A DNA stretch of 64,000 nt. Source: Viscum album (taxonomy: Eukaryota > Streptophyta > Magnoliopsida > Santalales > Viscaceae). This document shows positions 24,680-35,782 of the stretch, in pieces (position 1 is the stretch's first letter; each line of letters begins with the position of its first letter). The stretch is from assembly GCA_963277665.1 (NCBI GenBank), contig OY728152.1:1187934357-1187998356 (forward strand), given 5' to 3'. A program made the translations under genes and the position numbers. Below the pieces are notes generated by a model, which was not told the DNA's origin, searched no databases, and saw nothing but the letters and a program-made list of their open reading frames with translations.

Positions 24680-25720
24680 AGTGTTGTTTCAGGGAAGTAT
24701 TTTCATTCCTTTGGCAATGCATGAGATGGTTCTCAATGTGATCCATAGGTCACCTTTGAAGGTAAATCATGTTGGTAAAAATTTGTACCATGCTTTGAGT
24801 GGTCATATTTGGTGGCATGGGTTGAAACATGTAGTTGCAGGGTTCGTGTTTTGATATTTGGTTTTCTTGAAGGTGAAGGCCAAGCACCATGTTCCTGATG
24901 GTTTTATCCAACATTTAGATGTTCCTTAGTGGAAGTGGGAGGAAATCATGATGGCCTTTTTTACCAGTTTACCTTAGTCATAGGGATTCTATGATTCTAT
25001 ATGGGTGGTAGTGTATATCTTGGTGAAATTATACCACTTTATAGTAATCAAGGATTTGATCTTAATGGATATTTTTCCCAATAATTATCTTGAGGAGGTG
25101 GTGAGACTCCATGGATCCCCAAGTAAGATCATTTATGATTAAGATCCTAGTTTTACCTCTAGGGTTTTCGCTCTCAGATACTCTTTATCACTGCTTTTTA
25201 TCTATAAGTGGACAGTCAGACAGATCATACCATCCAGACCCTCGAAGACATATTGCGCTCTTGTGTCTTGGATTTTGGAGGTTTGTGGATGAGGGACCAA
25301 CCCTTGGTAGTGCTTGATTATAAAAATAGATTTCACTCATTCGCCATTATAGTTCCATTTTAATCCTTTTATGGATGGAATTTTTGTTCTCTATTTTTTT
25401 GTATTTGGGTTAAAGAGTCAGCAATTCTTGGGATGAATCTTGTATAGAATGCAATATAGATGGTTCGGGTGATTCGTGAGAGGATGAAAGAATTTAAGGA
25501 TCATCACAAATCCCATGTTGATCATAGAAGGAGACCTATGGAGTTCGACATTGGGGATCATGTGTTCTTATAGGTGACTTTTCATCATGGGAAGTGAAGG
25601 TTTGGTCACTGGGGTAATATTTCTCCCTGATTTATTGGGCCTTTTGAGGTGTTAGATCATGTTGGAGTCATGGAAGATAATGCTTCCCCCACAAATGAGT
25701 TATATTCAAAATTATTTTCA
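24680..25720 (+). pseudogene. Element 2 integrase remnant
   Basis: In order: a zinc-domain stretch with VNHVGKNLYHAL and YWW-like GHIWWHGLKH (24750-24830); WKWEEIMMAFF at about 24940, where the first catalytic Asp appears replaced by Ala; YDSIWVVVYILVK at 24990-25025; VVRLHGSPSKIIYD (25098-25140), keeping the second Asp; then a frameshifted stretch. The C-terminal domain near 25500-25620 reads DHRRRPMEFDIGDHVFL and FIGPFEVLDHVG. Stops and frameshifts run throughout. Confidence 0.75.
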
Positions 25721-25807
25721 TGTGTCATAGCTCTATAATTTTCGTCAATATGACTCTCATGTCATCAATTATGGTGAGATCGATGTTGGCAATGATGTGA
25801 CCTTCAA

Positions 25808-25965
25808 GTAGTGGCCTGTAGAGATCCAGGGCCACCAGGATAAAAAATTTCATGGGCATGCAATTCCATTGGTACATGTCTTGGGGTGACAAAGTAGTTT
25901 GGAGGAGAGTACCTGGAATATGAGTCGCAGATATGAACTCAGAACCCTGAGATTTTTGGATTTTA
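25808..25965 (+). pseudogene. Element 2 chromodomain-like tail
   Basis: Reads EIQGHQDKKFHGHAIPLVHV, then a stop, then LEESTWNMSRRYELR. This is the plant chromovirus integrase tail, in which 'vkVLW...EEATWE' normally occurs. Such tails bind methylated histone H3 or chromatin and steer integration; here the tryptophan in 'VLW' is lost. Confidence 0.6.
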
Positions 25966-26275
25966 TTTCTTCTCTTGTAATATTATTTGTTTTGTGGTTA
26001 TAGGATTTTTTTTTTGGCCTGGGAGATGGATTTATCATAGAACATATTTTTCCTTTATCTCATTTGAGAGGTATCTCCCCTAAGAGGGTTCTTAAGAGAT
26101 GGTTGTAGTTTTTTCCATATTTTTCATTGTTTCCCTAGTGTGGTGGTTAATCTAATATGCTGACGAGATCCATGAAAGGTATCTCACAGGGTGGTTTTTT
26201 GGGAGACACCTTTCTATTTCTTCTATAGTTTGGTTTTGGATTCTCAAGGATGAGAATATTTTGAGAGGTATCTAA
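25966..26275 (+). other. Element 2 3' untranslated stretch and weak polypurine tract
   Basis: Between the tail remnant and the 3' LTR. A run of purines near 26246-26268 (gaggat... gagaggta type) lies just before TGTAAGG but is interrupted, so the polypurine tract has decayed or is atypical. Nothing else is recognised. Confidence 0.4.
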
Positions 26276-29200
26276 TGTAAGGGAACAGATCAGTGTGAAA
26301 CAACCCTTTGCATGTTTCTAATTTTGACGTTCCCAAAAGATTCTTGCCGGAAGTCTAGAGTAGTTTAGCTTCTTGAAGCTGGAAGAGGGGAAGCATTTCA
26401 AGTTGTAAATAGTTACACAATGTGAATGTGGGTTTCATATCATGTAATAGATCGAGGTATGAAAAATAAAATAAATTTAAAATGTTATGTTTTTAGTGAA
26501 ATTTAAATTTAGAGGGTTAAATGATGTGAAAGGGAGTCACACATCATGTAATACTGCAATGTTATGTGTTTTAAAACATTTTTCAGCCACTTAGGTTAGA
26601 CAAACCCTAAGGCTACAGAAACTCTTTCCTGATTCCAAGTGACCTGGTGACCCCCTCATCAATGTTTTGAGGATTCCTTCAACATGGATTTGTTACCATC
26701 TTCCCTACTTCATTCCATAGTAATCCATCATCGATCGAAGGTATGTTTTACCTTAGTTCTTTTGGATTCTTTGATCTTTTTCCTCATATTTTTCTTTTCC
26801 ATGTGATATCTCTTGATATCTATGTTTCTAATAGAGTTTCCTTGGTTTTTGGGTGGGTGTGGTTGTGTTGCAGAATCCCCAGGTGGATGAATTTGTTGTA
26901 GGAGAGGTGATTGGTATACATTTCATAGTTAGTTCTCATGTGAAGAAGATTGAAGACCTTTTCGTTAGGGGATTCATTGCTTCTCTTTTCAATTACATGA
27001 AATCATAGAGTTTCCATGATTTAGGCACTTGGATAACAATGAAATTAACCTAATAATTATTTTAACTGGATTGAATAATTGGTATTGATCCCATAGCGAT
27101 GATGATGCTTTTTACCATGATATTAGTTTACCTCTTGATTTTCTAGATAGTGTAATATATATTCCTTTCTTGGATTAGCATAGTGTTCTTGATGGAAATT
27201 AGTAAAGAAATTAGGGCTAGAATTAATTTATAATTAATTGGATAAGTTAATTGAAGAGGCATGTATAATGAATCTGGTTGTTGTTGTTGAAATTTAAAGA
27301 TAATCAAATTGATGTAGATATTCATGTTTAATTGAATTGGTAAATGAACCTAAAGCATATTGATTGTTGTTGATAAAAGAATTATATTCATGTTAAATTA
27401 ATTGTTTAATTAATTTGTGATAGTTTGAGATAGCTTGTTTATTAGGTTTCCCATTGTTGGAACCTATCAATAATTAATCATTTAATTCAATAGGGAATAA
27501 TAATAGGTTGTGTGATAAAAGATAATTCCTTTATAGGTCCCGGTTTTCCAACCTTCTTGTAATGTCTGAGTTAATTATTCTTTGGAGGCGTGAGAGATTG
27601 TTGTGTGTGAAGGCTAAATGCCTTTTTTGGGGATAAGAGCTTAATATCTATGTTTGTTCCCTACTACATGTGACATGAACCTAGGATGGATGAGCCTAGA
27701 GGGCTGTTATGGTATTTGGGGAAGGGATTCCTAGTTGTGTTGTGAGTCTGGGATGGATAATCTTGGAGGGGTGTTTTGGTATGTGGGGAAGGAGCCCCTG
27801 ACATGCTATGATCCTGGTATGGATAATCCTGGAGGGTTGTAGTGGTATGTGGGGTAGGGAGGCCCAATTAATGTGCCGTCAGTTGACACCTAGATTAGAT
27901 AGATGAATCGGGATATTCATGTGGGTGTTGTGGAGGATAATGGAGATGATGGAATGAATTGAATTTGGGCATACCCATTGTTATGAAATCTGGATGCTAG
28001 TCTGAATTAGTTTCTTGGAAAATAATAATGTTTTCGTTTATGTTCATTCCTTTCCCCGCAACTTGAGGCATATGATTTTGGTTACTCTCCTTCTATGAGA
28101 GGTGAATATGTGTAGGGTATGCTATTTGGTATTTGTGTTTAGCTTCTTGAGGATGGATGAGTCTATGATCCTTCTATAGATGGAGAAGACTCAATGGGTA
28201 GTTCACTTACTCACCATGTTGATCCCCATATATTAGATAGCTTAGATTTTTTCCTAGAAAACTTGGTTATATAGAAAGTGACGATATTAATAACTAAATA
28301 AATGATTAACCCATTGAGATGGATCTTGCTGGGGTGAAATGTTGAAGTTAGAATTTTAAGAATTATGGACTCAGTTTTCTTATTTCTTGAAAGAATTGAA
28401 CATTGTTGTTTTTATAATGAAATGAAATGTGGAAATTTTTAATTGTTAATTAATGGTTAAAGAGTTAATTAACGTAAAGTGAAACTGATAAAAAAGGATA
28501 AAGTAACTTAATTTATCTCTTTAAATGGTTGTGTTCTTATAGGAATTCTAGTCATAGCAGTGGCAGTCGGGAGCTGGAGAGACATTATCTACAGTTGAGA
28601 AAAATACAAGGATATTCTCATGCTGTGGATTTGATATATATTATATCATGTAATTTTTTTATTTCTATACGCTACTCTACCATGTCGGTTTGGTAAACTA
28701 AAACCCTAGGGATTCTTATCCCTTGGGGGTGTTTTCCCTAACATCCTGATGGGAGGATGGATGACTCACTACACCCATTGACCCTGCTCTCTTCTTGTGG
28801 TAGTTACTTTTGTTGGTATGAATGGAGGTTAGTTTCCCCATATATGTTTGTAGACGGTTGTGATGGCTTGTGGTAATTTTACACACATGTATTCTAGGTA
28901 TATTTCGTACATACCACTATAGGTATAAAATGTATCGGCTATGATGGCATTAGGATCCTTACTTGGTGAATGGGATGTGATGTCATGAGGTATAATACTT
29001 GATGTATGATAGAAATTATGTGCGCTATGGTGGCTCTCAAAAATGCCCTATTTAATTTTGGTTATGTGGTCATGGTGGTGTGATGCACGAGGTGCATGTT
29101 GTGGTGCTTCACATAGATTTCTTTGGGCTAGCATTCTTAGAGACTAATGCTCCGGATGTGAAATGTTGGGGAAGAGTAAAAAATAGTTTTGAAGTGGTAG

Positions 29201-29822
29201 AGAGGTTCCCGTAATACTCTTTATTATATTTCCTTGTATGTGATACTTGGTGAGAGTAGCCATGGTGAGGCTAAAAACATTGTACACATGTTTATGTGAT
29301 GAGATAGTTTCACTTGTTTTTCACTATTATTTGTCATGATTTATTTTCCTTTTGAATGAGAGGCTCTGGGGAGGTTCCTACTGAGTATAATTCTATACTC
29401 ACCCTACATATGTACTATCTATTTTTCAGGTCAGTTGGAGTAGGTTGGAGATTATGCTAGTTACGACTAGCTCGGGGGTTTTATAGGAGCTCTTTGGTCT
29501 TCATGATCATTATTGCCCTTACTTTTCTTTTGGTACCAATAGTTTCCTTTCAGTTATAGTAGTTCTTGGATGAAATTACATATGTTCACTTTAATTTTAT
29601 TCTATATTGGATTTTGAGTAATATTTGGTTGGTGTATGCCTTATCACTCTCTTCCGCATATGTTCTCTTAGAGGGTAATGCCTCTCGTCTGCATTTTTGT
29701 TATACCATCAGTGCTAGTCACCAACCTGAGGCCTACTAGAAATAGGTATCAGGGGGTCACTATCTCTCTTCTACTATTGCCATCCAAAATAGGGGTACAC
29801 TTTTTTGGGAGGGGTTGGGGTA
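26276..29822 (+). repeat. Element 2 3' LTR
   Basis: Begins TGTAAGGGAAC and aligns over its full length with 17615-21148. It ends at ggggta, where the element 1 LTR resumes with atttatccc. It carries the second tandem array (27681-27866). Confidence 0.85.
27681..27866 (+). repeat. Tandem repeat, three units of about 67 bp, in the element 2 3' LTR
   Basis: Units start at 27681, 27748 and 27814. Each has a core such as ctgggatggataatc and ends in ggtatgtggggaaggag or the like. On the minus strand the repeats give a repetitive, accidental reading frame (27664-27867), which should not be taken as a gene. Confidence 0.8.
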
Positions 29823-31211
29823 ATTTATCCCATAAAATGTCATTATTGTCAAATTTCACACTATTCATTATTTTGACTTTAAAATATTCAAGAGAAAATT
29901 TAAAATTCTAAAAACAATCTCATTATATCATTAAAATTTAACATTCATCTAGATAATTAATGGATCACCTTAAATATCTCAATTTATATTTTTTTTAAAA
30001 TTTTTAATATCATTTATTTTATTTCTCATTAATTCATTTATCATTACATCATCATTTTGTAAGTATTTGAGGTAATTATATCATCCTAAAAATTAAAAAA
30101 AAATAACCATGATGAATATAAATATTTTATATTTCAAAATAATATCTACTGTCAAATATATATTCTGTATAAAAACATATTAAAAATGTTATGCTTATTT
30201 AAAATAATTGTGTGACACGTTTACATTTTTATTAAATAAAATACTATAGGGTAATTAATGTCAACCAAGTGGATCTAAAAGGGTATAAATTACACCAATG
30301 GAATATTATGGGTAATAATTACTCATCAAATCGAATTGTCTAAGTTTTTTGGTCATTTTTTAATCCTTATCGTATTATATTTACCTTTAATTACTCGATA
30401 TACACTTAATTATGGTAACAAAAATTGCTAAGGTTACTATTCATATTGAAAAAAATAAAAGGGAGTTATTTAATAACTCATTACCACTTCATTAAAAATA
30501 TTTAATCCATTTTTAGAAATTCAAAACACATAAGTGGTAGAATTTAATTTTAAATTAACATGTAAAAATGAAATGATAAATAATTTCTCAAAAAAATCCA
30601 TTTTGAGTATAAAATGATTTTATATTAAATTCTTGTACAAAAGCAATTTAAATGACCAAAATTAGATTATTTATAATCTAAAGGGACAAATGAAAGTTTC
30701 AAAATATTAAAAAATAGAATTTTACTTTGTAAATTCTTTAAAATCAAATATAGTTTTCAATGTAAATCATTATTTTTCACTATCCATTAAAATTTCATAA
30801 TTTTTATAAAATAATAAAAAACTAATCTTAAGATAATTCTTAAATGATAAATTTAAAAATTAAGCTTATTTTTTCAAAAAAAAATTCTTAATGGGGTCAA
30901 AATTAATTATTTTTATTTTCTCATAGAGTGAAATAAAATCATTTTTAAAGAAAATTTGTATTTTAAGAATAAAATAAATTTAATAAAAATTAATTATTAA
31001 TTTGATAATAATTAATAATAATTATTCTTATGATGTTTATTCATATTAATATCTATCAATTCAAATTATATGTTATAATTTATATTTTAATATATTAATA
31101 TTTCAATAGTATATTGCATCTTTTTTAAACTCGGTGTTGCATGCAACACAAGAAACAAAGAAAAAAAATTATTTATAGTGAAATATTTCATAAAAAACAT
31201 AGGGTGTTACA
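29823..31211 (-). repeat. Element 1 5' LTR, upstream part
   Basis: The start of the element 1 LTR on the minus strand, aligning with 9250-10634. Anchors: ctattcattattttgac at 29863 against 9286, and a shared terminal 90 bp ending in gggtgttaca. It was cut off from the rest by element 2. Confidence 0.85.
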
Positions 31212-31216
31212 TAAGG
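31212..31216. other. Right target-site duplication of element 1 (taagg)
   Basis: The second copy of taagg, directly after tgttaca at 31205-31211, which is the LTR terminus. It pairs with 6901-6905 although they are 24 kb apart, confirming that both outer LTR pieces belong to one insertion. Confidence 0.8.
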
Positions 31217-34200
31217 AACAAATTAATATATTATAAGTCTTAAATAACTACGAAAATGCCTCCTCACACCTTTATCTTCTAGAAATATCCTCCATAATAA
31301 TATTCTTTAAATCTTGATAAAATAGAAACATATGAAGGGTGAGTTCAAATGTTCAATAAGGGAAAATGAATATTAGATTCTACCATATCATGATTAATAT
31401 GTTAGGATTAAATTAAAATAATATAATTTCACATAACTAAACACATATTCTTGAAATATATCACTAGTTTAAAAAAATAACATTGATAAAAATTTAGGAA
31501 TTCATGGGGATGGAATATGTAATTTCAGACATCATTTGTCTATAAGGTTTTATCCAAGAAATAATTCCTATATTCAAGAAAACAACAAAAACATTGTTTT
31601 CATAATCAAAGTTGAAAGAAACCCATATTTTAATATCAGGTATTCATAAACCAAATACACAATCCTTTTGTCTCATGAGACCCACTTATGCATCGAGGGG
31701 CTATATAATACTGAGCACCACCAATCAATTTTTTATGTTTAATGCATTCACCATATAAATGTTATTAATATCAATGTAATACATAATCAACATTCCATAT
31801 GAATTAGTTTATATCTATATTGAGATATAAACAAATTAAATTCCAAAACATCACCCCAAATAATTAAAGGGATATAATGATCAAAACCATCTAGATATAT
31901 ACGGTGGTTGGTTAAATAATACATAAATAAATTTCCAAACTAGTTAATAAAAATCTATATACGAATTAAAAATATAAGGATTTTTAATTTTTTCCCCAGT
32001 CAAAAAATGGATTAGATTTCTATAGAAGCTTCCAAAGATCGTGACAGAGTATAGATAAAGGGTTATATTATTAAGGAAACAATTTCCATAGTCAATCGAC
32101 ACAAGGCATATTGGAGAAAACCCTTCAATCAAACGAATGAAATATATATTATTTATAACGGAATTTTATTGGGAACTTAATCATGGCTATAAAAGAGTAT
32201 TATTTAAAAAGAAGAAGTATATGTTGGATCATTCATTTTATATATTTTTTTAACATTTATCAATTTTGAAAACATAGGTACTGAATCAACAAGTAGTTGG
32301 AGAATAATTTTAGAATAATATCAAATTTTCAATTTGCAAAGAATGGTGATAATGGATCTTTTCCATGAAAACCATTATATAAAAAACCTAGATAATAATA
32401 TAAATAATTTACTTTTTTTGGAAAAATATTCAAAATATGGGAAATAAATTTTTTTTTAATGATTTAAAAAAATATTAATTTATTATTTTAATCAATAAAT
32501 TCTAATTAAAAAAAATACCAGTTTATTTTCTAATTTCAATTTTAAAAAAACAATCAAATAAAACATATGAGATATATTGAAACATTAAATTTTTATGAAG
32601 TATTCAAAATATAGTTTTGAAAATTTAATAATGTATACACAGATAAAACTTGGAGTGGAAGATAAATAATTATATTTTTAAAGGATTGAAAACCTTTTTA
32701 TTTTGGTATATTGAAATACCTTTGTTAACAAACAACATCATAAAAAGAGTATAATATTTTCCTTTTGAAAATATGTTAATGGAATTATGAAGAGGATATA
32801 AAATAATTGATATTAGTGATCTCAAAAGTGAGGAGAACATTGTAAGGATAGAAAATAGGACATGGTGGAAATATTTGTTTAAAATAATGTGATTTTTACC
32901 TTCAAATGTCAAATATTTATTTGTAAAGGTTCTTCATCAACGAAGATGATATCAATGAGAAGAAGTAACTTAACCAGATCATAAGATAAAATATCCTAGA
33001 TAAAATAAATTGTAAGGATATTATGGCCTTATAATATCATGATCAATTAGTGAATTTTTTTTCATGGGTAAATATTTTTAGTCGAAAAAATAATATCACC
33101 TCAAGTAGCATTAAAATAAAAAACCCATTGAATAAGAGAGGGATGGAAATTGAACTTATAATAACATTAGTGAAATTGATTTCATGGTGTAATTATTCAA
33201 TTATCATAATATATATTATATAAAAAATATTAGGTGCATAATAAAAATGTATCTCAAGAAAGGAATTTGAGATGATAAACCCTTATAGATTTTTAAATTT
33301 TTTAGTAAATTCCACATAATAGAAAGGGCGTGGAATAAAACGTTAAATATTAATAAATGTAAATTAATCATGATATAAAATATTAATGGGGTAGTATATA
33401 TATTAGTAAAATTAAAACATGGTTTATAATATTAAATATGACTGAAGGGGTTAAAATTGAAATAAAGAACCCTCACTGTGTTCATGATTCATTCTATGCA
33501 TGTGTACAACATCCTAAATAATAAAATTATGTTATTTAGATTCCTTATTAGGATAATTATTATTCAAAATTTAATTTAATATATAACATTTACTATCATG
33601 TTATTTTAATTTATTATATTGTTTTGTGCTTATATTTGTGTGAAAATTGAATTGGTGTCAGTTAATTTTAGTAATTTTAGCAATATAACGTGATATTTTA
33701 AAAAAATCAGTAATTAATATAACCATTACAACTCCATAAAACCATATTTAATTTAACATTTATTTATAATAATTTTATTATTTAATTTCTAATATTCATC
33801 AATGAGATTGTATTCTAGCAATGTTCATGTATGGGGTCTAACTAACAAAAAAATAAACAAGTTATAACTCAATGGATGAGAATAGTTATGGGAGTCTATA
33901 ATATCATTATAAAGGAATAAACAAATATTATATATATTTTTCAAATTTGTGAATATGATTTTATGTGGTATTTATAATGAATAAAAATTAATATGAAAAT
34001 AAAAAAATGAAATATTTTGGAGGTGGTAGTCTTCACCACACATTATTACCATTCTTTTGTTTTTATAAGTGGATAGAAAGAAATAAATAACAGTTTTCCA
34101 ATTAATATAACAAAAAATATTTATAATAATGATACTATGATAATTATATAATTTTTATTAGTGTTGGTTTTCAAGATAATTATTAAGAATAAAACGTAAG

Positions 34201-35782
34201 GAGTATGTAATACTCAATTTTGTACCTTTTACATTCTCTTTAAATTATCAATGGAAACAAAATGACTAGTCTAACTTATAAAGACATGGGGCTTATGAAA
34301 TTTATATTTGGGTCTAAAAGGAGTAAAATGGTATTTTTTTACAAAAACAATTAATTAATGGGGGTGGCATGAAGTGGTGGATGGGTCCCCATTCATACGT
34401 GAAGAAAAGGGAATTTATGTGAACACACAATATTTTTCAATAATAAAATGAAACTATTCAAGTTTAATTAGTTCTAAAAGTGATAAATAAAGGTTTTTGA
34501 GATAATATTTTGTCAATAGAGCATTAAAATTTTATTTATTCACAAGTTTAAAACATACTAGATGTCATTTTTTCTTATATTCTTACATTTACATTTTTAT
34601 TATTTTTTGGGTTAACAGGTTTTTAACCAAGTTACTTTTGTTTTACTAAAACTATAAAACACCCCATATTGCATAAATTAACTACAATGAACCTAAAATT
34701 AATCACCATTTAAAATAATTAAATTTAAAATTTATAGAAGTGTATATTGTAAATTAAAACAATCTATACATAGAAAACATGTTTTTTTTAAAATGTTTCA
34801 ACCATTATATGTTATTATGATTATTTTGTATTGATTACCAATTGAATTTGTTATAATGTGTATATATAGTTTTTTTACACATTTATTATATTATATTTTG
34901 ATAATATATTAATTTTTTTATTTGATAAATAATTCACAATGTTAATAAAACAATTATATCAAAATAATAGTTTTTTATTACCAAAAAAATTTACTTTAAT
35001 CTTGGTAATCATATTTTCAGAAATAAAATGAAATTTATCTTATTTAATATCATCATCATGTTGATATAAAATATGAAATCATTTTTTTAGGATTTAATTT
35101 TAACAAGTGATGTGAACTATGTTTTCAATATATGGGAATAAATCATTTTACAGAGTAAAATATTACTTATTTTTCAAAAACAATATATGAGGTTTTTATA
35201 TATAAAAAATATTGATTTAAAATGATTTAATTTATGTCTATAAATATATTTTATGTAAATGGGTTTTGAAAACATTTAACTGTTGGAAGGGTCCTAAATG
35301 TTACTATATTTTAAAAATCGGTATTTTTTTATTATTCACCTAAAAATAAATCACTTTATACAAATATAAAAAATTAAACAGAAATGTATTTTATTTTCAT
35401 ATGTATAAAAATGTTGCTCAAATTTTATTATTTAAATTATAAAAAAAGTCAACATATATTTGAAATAAAAAATATAAATAAACTTTCTTATCCATTAAAA
35501 ATCCTAAATACAAAATATGTCAAATAAATTTGATAAAGGAATTATTATATAAATAATTACCTGATTAAATTGTCATATTATTTTACATAGAGCCAATATA
35601 TCTCAATGTAAGATCTAAACATAATCTAATATATGGTTTCAGCTGACAGTAGTGACTTCTCTAGAATAAATCAAGTGATAAATTCCACAAGCATGAGTTT
35701 CTCTCATATATGATTTCTCTCATACTTTTTTTGTTCGGGTTTGACTTGGGATTGGGGTATTACAAACCCCAATAAAGATAAA
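31217..35782. repeat. Family F repeat, copy 1, segment 2
   Basis: Matches about 49915-54385. Examples: agaaacatatgaagggtga at 31325 against agatggaaacataagaaggg at 50040; gagacccacttatgcatcgag at 31677 against 50407; tgaattggtgtcagttaatttt at 33648 against 52380. Highly A+T-rich with no readable protein. The right end meets element 3, and the last five bases (ataaa) are one side of its target-site duplication. It may be LTR sequence of an unclassified element; no coding potential supports a class. Confidence 0.7.

Larger units (their letters stand above)
17615..29822 (+). mobile_element. Ty3/gypsy element 2 nested in the element 1 5' LTR
   Basis: Plus-strand LTR retrotransposon, 12.2 kb. LTRs are 17615-21148 (3534 bp) and 26276-29822 (3547 bp). 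The internal region of 5.1 kb has PBS, gag, protease, RT, RNase H, integrase and a chromodomain-like tail in order. Its ends are set by LTR alignment (TGTAAGG at 26276 against TTTAAGG at 17615) and by the break and resumption of the element 1 LTR. The element 1 3' LTR keeps the unoccupied site near 9249-9257 (attaatccc). The target-site duplication is probably attaa/attta at 17610-17614 and 29823-29827, imperfect. Coding regions are heavily broken. Confidence 0.88.
6906..31211 (-). mobile_element. Ty3/gypsy element 1 (minus strand, contains nested element 2)
   Basis: An LTR retrotransposon with 3.7 kb LTRs: 3' LTR 6906-10634 and 5' LTR 15271-17614 plus 29823-31211. The internal region of about 4.6 kb runs in the order PBS, gag, protease, RT, RNase H, integrase, polypurine tract on the minus strand. 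RT before integrase is Ty3/gypsy order. A 5 bp target-site duplication, taagg, flanks it at 6901-6905 and 31212-31216. Both LTRs start TGTAACACC on the minus strand. The 5' LTR is split by element 2, which accounts for the 24 kb span; without it the element is about 12.1 kb. All coding regions are broken. Host sequence is family F copy 1. Confidence 0.9.

Noticed and set aside
27664..27867. Repetitive minus-strand open frame (PSPHTKTPLQDYP-like repeats)
   Set aside because: It is the translation of the 67 bp tandem array in the 3' LTR, not a repeat protein gene.
31217..35782. Possible matrix-attachment region or origin because of very high A+T
   Set aside because: A+T-richness is general here and the segment is explained as part of family F, present in a second copy.
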